64,000 nt of DNA from Pisaster brevispinus. Taxonomy: Eukaryota > Echinodermata > Asteroidea > Forcipulatida > Asteriidae. Both the position numbers and the translations under genes were made by a program. Of this stretch, positions 12,101 through 22,900 are shown piece after piece. The notes below the pieces were generated by a model. That model was given only the letters and a program-made list of their open reading frames with translations, did no database searches and was not told the origin of the DNA. How positions within the stretch are numbered: the first letter of the stretch is position 1; each line of letters starts with the position of its first letter. The stretch spans positions 14,912,742 to 14,976,741 of the forward strand of contig JAMKCF010000003.1 in assembly GCA_023634235.1 (NCBI GenBank), written 5' to 3'.

Positions 12101-15100
12101 AATGAGAAAAACTCACCGAGGAAGCAAATCTTGCAGCAGCAAAAGCCATAGACAATGTTGCCGATCCCTGGCGAAGAGAGAAATATGATTATTGCAAATG
12201 AATAGTGGTAGTTCTAGATCTGGATCGTTGCTTTGAACGTAGTATCATAGAATGGTAAAAACTGAAAACTAATTACCACAAAAAGGGGTTTGATTCCCAC
12301 CCATGTAGGATGCCTGTGGATTTTTTCCACAGGACTCCTGAAAGTACTGAATATTGAGTGCTTAATACACACCGGTTCAGGGTAAAAAAACAAGAACAGC
12401 AACAACTCATTTATGATACATAATCCAAACAGTTGTCATAATGACAAGTGTTGTATCTTGCCTGCCAGGAAAAACCCTGGAACATACAAGATCACTCTTC
12501 ACAACAAAGTGACAAGGTGTTTTTCTTTGTCTCGTACCCTGTTTGCCCTAACAACCATGCACACTGATTTCCTTCAAACAAAGAGGGGCCACTCTACTCA
12601 CCCTTCCAGCCTCGGTTTGATTGCATTGATTTGATGGAGAGAAAGAAAAACCAAGTTTTTTTTTTACTTACAGCACCAGCCTTGGCATTAACAACCTCGG
12701 TTCCTGCATTCTGGATGCGGTCAGATAACTTCTCCAACTCTTCATTGGAGAACGAAACAGAGGGCTGTGCCTAACAAATGACAAATCAATGACAAAAATA
12801 TGGATAAAGTGTATGTACAATAACACAATGTCACATACGTTGTATGTCTTTATTTGTTTACTAACGTTACTTCAAATTTCATTTCATTTTACTTCATTAT
12901 TAATTTCACAAGATAAAACTGGCGTACAAATAAATAAATATTACAGAAATTAAACTAAATTGCACAAAAATTGTACTAAATAATAAGCAAAAAAACCCAA
13001 CAACAACACACAACTACAGAAAAGCACACACAAAAATAAGACACAGTGAAGACAGTGCCTCCTGAAGTATTGCAAAATGGCATAAATAATTACAATCTGG
13101 GCCCAATTTCACGGCTCTGCTTAACGTAAGCCAAGAATCAATGCTTACGGAAGCAGGGAATTCCCCGCTAACGTCAGCGCATTTCACAGGTTTTCTTAGC
13201 ACAGAATTTTTGCTTGTGCTTCAGCTTGTGAGTACTTCACATTTCTAGTCATTCTCCACTTTACACAGCTAGCGCAGAAATTTGGCGCTTGCCATGTAAG
13301 TGGAGAATAGAGATTGCAAGTGCAGAATTCCGCAGTAAGCAGAGCCATGAAATTGGGCCCTGGTTCTTCTCTTTATCTTTACTGCAAACTGGAAAATTAT
13401 TTATAATATTTATCACATCACAACCACAAATAAATACAAAGAAACACACATTCAGAAAGAGATGACAAGATTTTCCAAATCAAACTTTCAACTTTAACAT
13501 CCACCAGAAAATGAACAAAGCGCCCTCATAGTATTTAAGAAAAGTGCCAAATGTACCTGTGAGAGAAGAGGGATGATGGTGATTCCAGAGTGACCTCCGA
13601 TGACCGGCACAGAGGTAGTAGCAACATCCAGCCCCTTCAGCTCGGCGACAAACGTGTTTGATCTCACAATGTCCAGGGTGGTCACGCCGAAGATGCGGGC
13701 GGGATCGTATACTCCGGCTTTCTTGTAGACCTCGGTGCAGATGGGGACAGTTGAGTTGACCTGATGTGGCACAATTTTAAAATGAATACGCTTCCTTATT
13801 TTCTTATAATTCCTCGACACTTGAAAGAACTGTCTGTCAAGAACAAGCAGTGTAGACTACCGACTGGAGTTGGTTTATAAAGACCAACTTGACTGAAGTC
13901 ACTAATTATCCTTGTTTATTTTGTGTTTCGTTATGGTTTGATCATATTACTATTGGTGTGGGACGTATTCCACCCACGCTTGTGTGATAACTAGTATCAG
14001 TACTATGTGACACAAGCATGGCAAACTGTACTAGATCAGGGGTGAGATTGTATCAAAATGACAAATCCTGTAAAATGGAGAAAACCTTCCTCTCTTGCTG
14101 CGGAGAGAAAACCCCTGAATGTACATTTAGAGGCTGATAAACTACATCATTCCATCCAGATTGAAAGGTTTTGTTCTAATAAGAGCAGAGTCTTTCATCA
14201 CTGTGATGGCAATTTTTCTTTTACAAGAAAATCTGGTGGCGCAGGAAGATCAACGAAAGGTCCCAAATCAGGAACAATTCAGACAAATCCCATGCCTGAC
14301 TAGATTGACCAATGGGGAAGGCACGGTTTGCCATCCAGCCAAAATGGCTGCATGCATGAAATTTCCTCAATGGGGACCATTATTATTCTTATTTTTTTTT
14401 ATATTCCATTCAACTTTTCAAAAGTAACAAACAGATAAAAATACAGAACATCAAATACATTGCACAAGATCAAATATCAGGGTTCTGCCCACGGTGGTCG
14501 GTGCTGGAAAACCCGCCCGGCACTCATGATTCCCCGCCCACCACTGACAGAATTTTCTCTTTTTCCGCCCACCACAAATTTTCAAATTAACTTAATTGCC
14601 AAATTATATTTTTGCCAAATTATTAATCATTTAACTTAATATGTAGGTTTTTAAAAGAAAATCTACCGGTAAATTCAAGATATCCAGCTCGTTTTCTGTC
14701 GAGAAAGTCCCTAGTCTTGGTATTTTACTAGCTGCGATCGTTCATTTCAGTATACGAACGTTAAAACATGCATGCACGTTGTTAGTCTGGCTCTCTCCTC
14801 CATGTCCCTTACTACAATACGTAGGCGAGTAGGGAAACACACAACTTGATTTTCCAGGGGTTAGAAGACGTGCGGTGTAGTCTAATCGCGACCTCCTTCC
14901 TGTAATATATTATACAAAACTGTAACCTCGTACTCATAAACACATCGCTCTCGCCGCACAATTTTCCTCAATGTGCATCGTCGACCAATCGTTCGGTTCG
15001 ACCGATCGTTCAATCGAAAATGTATTGCAAAAGAAGCGATTTTAAACAAGCGATCCTTTATTCACGAATCCATGGAAATGGTTGTTGATGAAACAGTATT

Positions 15101-18100
15101 ATTAAGGGCAGAAATTAGGGGATAAGATCGTTCAAAAACGCAAGTTTGCGAAATTCACTTCCGTTTTTTCATTTTTTTTATCATTTTTTTTTTTAGCTTC
15201 GACAATTGTAGGCTATGCTTCTTTAAGTGTTTAGATAAATAAGTATCAATCATGGGAGATTTTGTTGATAGTGTCCAGTGTACAACCAAATATTTTGCAT
15301 CAAACTACTGGTAGGCTAGGTATTGTAACAGCTGTGACCTTATCTTATATTTGTGAGTGACCTTTGACCCTGCTTTTTGCTGCCTCTACCCCACCCCCGC
15401 CCGCCCATTTTTTTTCTGCCACTGAAAAAATCCTGGGCAGAACCCTGAAATATATATCAACGAAGGCAAAATGAGGAGAGGGAAAGGCTGAGGCGGAAAA
15501 TGAATTTTGTTGTTGAAAGTTCCCACTTGATGCCACACAGTGTAAAATCCGCTATTTTTACGGGCAATGATAATCATTTTCTTTAACATACAAATTTTAC
15601 ATGAATGCATAAATCATAGTGTTACCCAAAGGGGTGTCTGGGTGTCTTTTGGATGCCCTGTTTTAAATTTGGAGTGGACACCCTGTTTTATTTGTCAATT
15701 ACATGTAAATGTATTGTAAGTGAAAAATTTTGACACCCAGTTTTAAATTTCCAGCAAATTTGGACACGCTTTGAGCAAATCCTGGCTAAATACCGGGTGC
15801 AGAACACAGGACTTCTATAAAATTCCTTGCATGATCGGATGGTTAACAACTTGGCTGCTTAAAACAAAATTGAAGCTTGAAACAGCTGAAAGCCAAAACC
15901 CAAGTTGCTTGTAAAGATATCATCAATCGGGAACTATCTATAACTAAAAGGTTCAACTTGCCTGTAAACAGAAAAACAATCCAATCAAACTGGTAAAAAA
16001 CTTCAGAGTTGTCTTGGTTCCATTTGTATGGGCAAAACATACATCCAACCTAATTATAACGGACCATTTACTTACTGGATTTGTGATGATCCCCATGATG
16101 GCTTTGGGACAGTATTTGGCGGCAGCTTCACTCAAATTCTTGACGATAGAGGCGTTTGTGTTAAACAGATCATCTCTCGTCATTCCTGAGTTGAAGAAAT
16201 TATATTATGAGGGAAACTTAGCATATAAAAAGATGATTTGCAATAGAAAAAAACTGTTGAAAATCTTTTGGGTTTCAAAGATGATTTGGTAATTTGGAGA
16301 AGAACTTGAGAGTTGATGTGGAACTTTTCCATCATTTTGATTTGTGGCCTAAGCATTCGACAACATTAACAATTCATGTTGACCATATTGATAAAGACAT
16401 TGACACCAAATGAAATATTGATAAAACAAGTCTCCCCAGGCCCATGGTTACAACCTGAAACTTGAAACAGACAAAGCCATACTGTCCGTGGCGTTACTCA
16501 GTTACTAATTCACTATTCCAACTGCATATGTTTACTCCTTCCTACTGCCTTCAACCTCCCTAGTGTCTGACCACAGAGGTACCATTCAACACCGTCTAAG
16601 TGCCTGCAACCATATGTTGTATGCACATATGTACACAATACACACTACATTGTTTGTACACAGCTAGTTCTGTGCACAGTTGTGCTGCCATTCACAAGCT
16701 GCATAGCTAAAGAGATTTAAGTGGTTGGTTAACTCGCTGAAGAATGCTACCAATAGTAGGAGGGTTAAAGATTCATGAGGATATCAATCAAAGATTTACC
16801 AGGTTTCCTTGGTACTCCAGCAGGGATGAGAACCAGTTGACAGCCCTCTAAGCATTGCTGTAGTTGCTCATTTCCCTGGTAACCAGCAACTTTAGCTGGA
16901 GTTTCAATATGACTGAGATCTGCGGCAACACCGGGTGTATTGACCACATCGAACAGCGCAAGGCTGCTGACCATAGGGTTATTCTTGAGAAGAAGGGACA
17001 AGGGCTGGCCGATGCCACCAGCTGCACCAAGAACTGCTACCTTTTGATCACCCTGTAAACGAAGAAACACAATTATTAAAAATCATACCTGCTACTTGGC
17101 CCTTAAGCCTAGACTAAGGAACTATGATGGACCTAGTCAGTAGTTGCGATAATCAAAAATCAAAATCTCTGGTAAAATTTTTATTTTTTTTTTCTGCAAA
17201 ATATTTTATCTTGATGTTGTAAGTGTTCTTACTTAATTCATTACACAAATCCCTGTTCTTAGAATGTGTGTAATGATTTTTGAAAGTGGCAAAAATAGGG
17301 CAAATCTGGTCACTCATCTGACAAAAAATGCTTGAAATTGCACACGTATGTGATTTGTTACTGGGGTTGTCTCGTAAGTCTGACAACTCGTCCCTCGGAC
17401 AACTCGGCAGTCTGACAACTCAACAGGTCAGACAACTAGAATTAGAAGGGTCAGACAACTTGACGGCTTGTCCGTTCAACCGTAAGACAACTGACTTTTG
17501 ATCAGACAACTTGACGGATGGAGTTCCAATCCTCGTACGGCAGAAGATTCTTGAGACTGACACTAGCGTGCAGCTGACCGCACACACACGGGCCATTCTG
17601 CACAGGTGGGACACGAGGGATGAGGGAGTGGACTAACGCAAAGATGGTGGGCGCGCACCGAGATTCGCGCAACGGGGGCTGGGAAGGGGGGGGTGCACAC
17701 GCAAAGATGGCCAGCATGCAGAGATTTGTATGCCACTAACTCTGGCAAATTGTTGCCAGCTGATGGTGAACGGGGCCGGGGCCTGGGCCGTTCATGCAGA
17801 CATTAAGTATACATTTTTTTTAACTCCATAACTACACTATCTACATGAAGTCAGCAACTAACCTAATTTAGTATTTTAAAAAATATTTGTAAAAGTTTAA
17901 AACATTTTGTATAATTTATAATTATAAAATATAAATATTATTATTAAATTTAATTTAAATTTTTTTTAAATAAATAAATAGATACATTTTTAATTTCAAA
18001 ATATTTTGTTCAATCAGAAACTTCACTAAAGTAAACTTAATCAAAGACATGATTGGTAATGTATCCACCCATGAGAACACAAAACAAAAATGACCGGCTA

Positions 18101-18269
18101 AGTAAAAATTCAAAAAAAGTAACACTGAACAGCAGCGCCCACCAACATGACAATAATCGCGGTGAGGGAAAGGCTAAACATTTTGTTTTACCTTAGCCGA
18201 CAGAGACAACAATCGTCTCGCCTGGGTTGGCGTTCCAAGCCTCCTAAGAAGTACACAAGATCCCAGCAT
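9154..18269 (-). CDS. MDH2: Mitochondrial malate dehydrogenase
   Basis: Oxidises L-malate to oxaloacetate with NAD+ in the mitochondrial matrix (TCA cycle, malate-aspartate shuttle). Eight exons in transcript order: 18269-18192, 17052-16800, 16185-16076, 13760-13557, 12770-12672, 12167-12117, 10924-10823, 9282-9154. Phases agree throughout and give 341 aa, close to the roughly 338 aa of vertebrate MDH2. Residues 1-26 ([19 protein letters not shown]...) are Arg-rich without acidic residues, as expected of a matrix-targeting peptide. Next come the NAD-binding GAAGGIGQ loop, the substrate-binding [12 protein letters not shown] segment, and the catalytic Asp/His pair in TTLDIVRS (about D177) and GGHSG (about H204). 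The end is KGEEFVKAN followed by TAG. The gene is divergent from STYXL1. Its introns carry several mobile elements. Confidence 0.97.
9636..10396 (+). mobile_element. piggyBac-type non-autonomous element with TTAA target duplications
   Basis: TTAA at 9636-9639 is followed by CCCTTTCAATACC; the inverted GGTATTGAAAGGG precedes TTAA at 10393-10396. TTAA duplication with CCC...GGG termini is diagnostic for piggyBac. Two copies of the near-palindrome GTCGAGTTTACTCGAC lie just inside the left end (about 9657 and 9703). A 90-codon ORF at 9952-10224 has an acidic start ([20 protein letters not shown]) resembling the N-terminal region of piggyBac transposases; the catalytic core is absent. The element sits antisense in the last MDH2 intron, about 760 bp long. 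Confidence 0.88.
10430..10480. repeat. Perfect 18-bp inverted repeat (hairpin)
   Basis: CTGCATCCCATATCCAAC at 10430-10447 is exactly inverted at 10463-10480, with a 15-nt loop. It lies 34 bp beyond the piggyBac-type element, inside an MDH2 intron. Confidence 0.95.
11160..11455 (+). repeat. Dispersed repeat family C copy (GGTTGGTCAGCTC...GGGTTAA)
   Basis: Contains TACATGTACA, TGTGTGGAC boxes, GCCACCATACC..., CATGCAGTTG and AAATGGTTGGTCAGCTC, ending GGGGTTAA. These segments recur in order in the copies near 16540, 39240 and 43600. No coding potential seen. Confidence 0.45.
13099..13360. mobile_element. MITE family A, long 262-bp copy
   Basis: Begins GGGCCCAATTTCACGGCTCT and ends AGAGCCATGAAATTGGGCCC: terminal inverted repeats of about 20 bp with one mismatch. 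It is longer than the usual 190-bp members and has an inner inverted pair (ATTCTCCACTTTACA / TGTAAGTGGAGAAT), suggesting a nested or alternative internal sequence. It lies in an MDH2 intron. Confidence 0.9.
14478..15447. mobile_element. hAT-like non-autonomous element, about 970 bp
   Basis: Left end CAGGGTTCTGCCCA is inverted as TGGGCAGAACCCTG at the right end. The directly flanking AAATAT occurs on both sides (14472-14477 and 15448-15453), a candidate target duplication. The CAGGG...CCCTG termini are of hAT type. Subterminal CCGCCCACCAC motifs repeat at the left. There is no transposase ORF. It lies in the MDH2 intron at 13761-16075. Confidence 0.8.
16540..16766 (+). repeat. Dispersed repeat family C copy ending TAGGAGGGTTAA
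   Basis: Shows CTACTGCCTTCAACCTCC, a TGTGTACACAG/GTGCACAGTTG section, AAGTGGTTGGTTAACTCGCTG and a right end AGTAGGAGGGTTAA. The CCCTCCTAC end next to TTAA resembles a piggyBac-like terminus, but I could not define a matching partner end. Confidence 0.5.
17381..17520 (+). repeat. Degenerate GACAACTCG repeat array
   Basis: About seven spaced copies of GACAACTCG/GACAACTTG separated by short CCGTTC/CAGTCT spacers. It is the same unit that builds the foldback element at 18949-19663. It lies in MDH2 intron 1, about 1.5 kb from that element. Confidence 0.8.
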
Positions 18270-19926
18270 TTTCGTCGTAAATTAATTCAGCTATCAGAAA
18301 TACAAATTTGTTAAAAAGGATGATTTAAAAACCGAAAAAAACACGTGAATGTCGGAGGTATGCGACTAGTCCGCGACCAAAACCGGCGAAAAAGTTCAGA
18401 GAAAGGTCAAGTTGCACGATCAGCTTGCTGGTGTCACCGCGCAGTCGCAAAGAGCGATGTCATTACCCACAATGCATCACAGCGGAAGTACAGATTCTCC
18501 TTGGCAACTCGTAACGCGGAAGTACGAACAGCAGAAAAGCAGACGACAAGCAAACCGGCCAGAGGGTGAGTTTTTCTCTTGTCTTGGGATTGCTCTTCTT
18601 CCCCTTTGTTTCGAGTGAAACCTTTGACAATTTGTAAATTTACTTTGTAACCGTGCATTTCATTTAACTTAAACATGGTCATGAAAACATGGAAAAGGGC
18701 AAAAACAAGATAAAGTCATGAAAAAGTTTACTTATTTTTTACACAAATAAATAGACTTGCCTTTCCTTTATTTTATTATTATTTATATAAATTTATAAAT
18801 AAGCTAAAATTAAAAACTTAAAAGTTTAACTCATGAACTTGGGTTAAATTAATTCTTGTAAGTTCAAACACAGTATCATCAGTATCATCAGTCATTAACA
18901 TCACTCTAAACACTAACTCTAACAAACATGTCTAATCATAATGGAGACCAGACAACTCGTCCGTCGGACAACTCGTCCGTTCAGACAACTCGACCGTTCG
19001 GACAACTCGACGGATGATTTATTCTACCGTCAGACAACTCGACTTGGGGTCAAGACAAGTCAACGGATGGCCGTGACGGGGGCTCAGCACGGGGCGGGTT
19101 GGGTGAAGAGCAGCCTGGTGGGGGGGGGGGGGTGCACGGGCGTCCCCCGAGGGTGGGGTATGGTGGGTGGGTTTAATATCCGGGCGAATGGATAATTGAT
19201 ACTTGTTTATTTTTTACCATTACCATTCTTATTATGAGTTGTTGTTGTTGGTGGTAATAAAGTAAAGTAAAGATGCAACATCCTCGGGGTGAAGTCTTGT
19301 CGACGGCCGCGCACACCAAGCCTCACACGGCGGAGATCCGTCCGATGCGTGAAGCACGCCTCTAGAGAACAGAGGGCTACGAAAAGAGCTCTAAACACCC
19401 GAGTGTCACTCTCCCGGCCGTGCATCCAGCCAAAGAGAACGGAATACTTACTTGAGGTTCGCGCAAAAAATTATAGAATCGCAGGATTTATACAGGAAAT
19501 TTGTGTAAACGGAGGTCAGCCGCTCAACAGTCGACTTATCTTGGCCATCCGTCGAGTTGTCTCAAAGTCGAGTTGTCTGAACCGTCGAGTTGTCCGAACG
19601 GTCGAGTTGTCTGAACCGTCGAGTTGTCCGAACGGACGAGTTGTCCAACGGACGAGTTGTCTGACATTCATCATAATGCTATAGTCCCTACACTGGCACT
19701 GATACGTCGTACGTGCTAGCCCAGGTTCCAGGTTGCACTCCTCCGTTGTTTCAACTTTCCTACAACTTACCAACCGTGACAATAATGTGATGGATTTCAG
19801 GACCAGGGTTAGACTCCTCCGTTACTCATCATATTTTTCATAAATAATTACAGCTAAACATTTCTTTCTCTTTGTGCCTCTCAGTGTATCATTAAGTGAA
19901 AGCTCCCGCATTACATTGTCAGCAAC
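18270..19926. promoter_or_regulatory. Divergent MDH2/STYXL1 intergenic region
   Basis: The two start codons face away from each other across 1.66 kb, so the shared 5' flank must hold both promoters. I see no convincing TATA box. A foldback element occupies the centre (separate entry). Remaining sequence is AT-rich (18700-18930) or GC-rich with poly(G) (19060-19190). No other gene is supported here; the ORFs in this stretch are repeat-derived or chance. Confidence 0.6.
18949..19663. mobile_element. Foldback-type element with 17-bp repeat arms
   Basis: The left arm (18949-19068) is tandem GACAACTCGTCCGTTCA-like units (17 bp). The right arm (19547-19663) is the same array inverted (GAGTTGTCTGAACCGTC). 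The arms, each about 120 bp, enclose about 480 bp of GC-rich sequence without a transposase. Flanking CATAATG/CATTATG traces suggest the termini extend slightly further. Such arms can form a large cruciform. It lies between MDH2 and STYXL1. Confidence 0.8.
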
Positions 19927-22900
19927 ATGGCTGCGCGCATTGTGATGTGTGAACCGACAGAGCTATATAACATCCTCCAGCAAGCCACATCATATCCATG
20001 TCTCAGCGATCCTAACTACCTGCTACTGCTCGGTGAGTCAGTCCAATCAGGATTTATTTGTGACATTCAGTTGAAGTTGGTACAACTCTTAAACGACCAA
20101 CAAATTCTCTACCCAAAATTCTACTCAATTGAGGAAGCTTGGATTGTACATTTTTCATATTTTCGTGAATGTTTATGTTTTGTCGACAGATGCCAGGCAA
20201 ACAAATGAATACAATGAGAGCCATATCATCACATCAAAGAAAGCTCCACAGGTAATTTCCTGCCTTATCTATATATCAATGTCGTAGCCTTTTGTCAGAC
20301 TTCTCCATGATGTTCTTTTCTTTGCCATCCTTGTCTGGTCACCCTATCCATCTTCATGATGTCGTCCCTCAATCTCTTTGTAGGCCCACGTCTTGATTTT
20401 TGTCCTATTCTTTGGTTGCCATTCTGTGGTTTCAATCTGATTAAAGCAGTTAGTTTTCCCCAAACTGTGGTAAACTACACGAACAGTCATTGTGAAGTAA
20501 GTCATTTTATTCAAAAATGCTCTTTTCTGATGTAGAGTCGTGGCCGAGCGGTTACGAGTACTGGACTCATGCTCTGGTGTTTCTGATCAACAGAGTGTGG
20601 GTTCGAGCCCCAGTCTTGACACTTGTGTCCTGAAGCAAGACAAGAACCATTGTTGCTTCGTCCTTCAGGTGGAATGTATTGCTATATGTCCCGTGTGTTG
20701 TGTAATGCTAGTAAAAGAACCCAGTTACACTCAACATGAAAAGAAGGAGTTTGCCCCAGTGTTTCTGACAGTTGCTGCTGAATGCACCACAGCACCTTGT
20801 AAACCATTGAAAGTGCTACATAAATGGGTCTCATATTTCAAAAACAGCTCTGCTCATCCTGTTGAAAGACAAATAATGAGTGCTTTGATACACCCCTAGG
20901 GGTGTGATAAAGTGCTATATACTGAATCTTTTTAAATATTATCATTTCCTCTTTTTATGCCGCCACCTCTTGTTTTTCCCACTTGTAATGTTGCAGTCTC
21001 CTTCAGGTGAATTTCTTGTACCGTATGATGGTGAACTGGAGTGCAAGATGCACGTTGTAGTGCTGGACAGCAAGACACACAGTTTAAAAGATCAAGGTAG
21101 AGACATGATTTATATATATTGAACTATTATTCACCACATCCCAATTTCAGTAAACTCCGCTGATGACAGTTGTAACTTACCAAACTGTAGATGGGATGAT
21201 GGTATGATTCAGGTCTGTAGAACTTTATCATGCAGTGGCCTTGTATGCCACTCTTCACTGTATACAGTAATATGAAATTCTACAAAAGATAGCTGGACTT
21301 GATTTCTATCCAGGCTCAGTATGGTGTTTGAACGGAGAGAAAATGGAAAGGCTGGATCACAATGGAGCTCATTTTGTACAACTCCGCTCTGCAAATACCA
21401 TGCTCCTCAATGTCCTTCGTTCTATTTCCAAACACAATGGTGGACACCGTTCCTTTTCACACTCTGCACCATCTCTCTGGATATGTCTTCCACTGAACCT
21501 CGGTTGAGCAGACACTTTCTCCAGCTTCAAAACTAGTTGTTGACAGACATGTCGCAGTGCAACTGTCCATTATTGTTGATATTAAATCTTTAGATGCACA
21601 CCTTGCTCTTTCCAGTATTTGAAAGTTGTACCTGCTGCGCCTATACTCTCTTTTCCAAAATATGTTCCATCATAAAACCATTTTCCAATATTTGCATAGC
21701 TTTACAAAGTTGACACTCCTTAAACTTCTCCAGAAGACAATCGGGGCCCAATTTTAAGAGCTGCTTAAGCACAAAAAATAGCCAAGCACAATAAAGGTAA
21801 GCTTACCAGAATAAGGTTACCATCCAAAATAGCATTCCACATGTACCATTTGTGACTGGTATCCTGTTTATTTTTGCTTAGCAGAAAATTTCTAAGCGAT
21901 ATTTGCTGCTTAAGCGGCTCTATAAAATTGGGCCCAGAGTATACTAATTAAAACGCCAAACCAGATCCGCCCAGAGCCACAGAACTCAAAAGAGATATTT
22001 ACCACATGGCCATTACAAGTTTACCTTTAAGTAGGATTTGAAACTGTCTACGGTGTAACATTATGTATATTGGGCTACTGCAAACCTTATTAGGAAGTTT
22101 GTAACTTTTTGATGTATTTTAATTGTCTTTTCAGGACCAGCCGTGGCTTGCGCCCAAGTCATGTCAGAAATGGGCAGTAGGAACCCTGTTAAAATCCTCC
22201 GAGGGGGCTATGAGGAGTTCTCCGCCCTCTACCCTTTCCTCCGAACCCAGAAGATCATCTACATGCCGAGGGAGCTGGATGAGCTGGTGCCCTACCCCGT
22301 GGAGGTCCTACCAGGGCGGTTGTATCTAGGGGATTGTCGGCAGGCATGCAGGACTTCTGTGAGGAAAGAACTAAAGATCAAGGCAGTGGTGTGCCTGACG
22401 ACTGAAGCCAATGAACTGTAAGGATAAGTTTAATACTCTGGAAAGTTTTGCTTTTGTGTAAACATTTATATGTTATTTAGTCGTTACAAGTATTCAAGAA
22501 GTAAACAATAATTTTTTAAAATCATCACTGAATGATCATTAGAATACACTACCCCAAAAGTAGTTTTGATTGGGCGTGCTTAACAAAAAACATGTATTTA
22601 TCATCATTGTAATGATTAAGGAGGTGGGAAGTCCACCGTGTATCTGGCAGCTTTCACTTGCTCACTGCTCTCCGACAATATTGCCCTTTATCTGTCTTAT
22701 TGAGTTTTTCCACCTTTCAAAACTCAGATATATATCTGATAACATGTATAGCTCACGATGAGGGCTTCTGTTTCCAGCTCAATGTTACCAATCCGATGCA
22801 TTTTATGCTTGTTTCTGGTATCATTCGTGTACAAAACTACGAACCTGCACTACCTGGTAGAAGACATCAGTTCTTTATTCAATGCTCATCCTATTGTTCC

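Noticed and set aside
17381..19663. GACAACTCG arrays considered as CRISPR or protein-binding arrays
   Set aside because: Units are contiguous and mirrored in inverted arms, which fits a foldback element better; no unique spacers.
19289..19684. 131-codon plus-strand ORF
   Set aside because: It translates the inverted repeat arm of the foldback element; repetitive peptide, no domain.
20533..20610. Possible tRNA-Leu/Ser gene
   Set aside because: It has box A and B motifs but the same sequence continues into a long tail shared with other copies, so it is a SINE head, not a tRNA gene.
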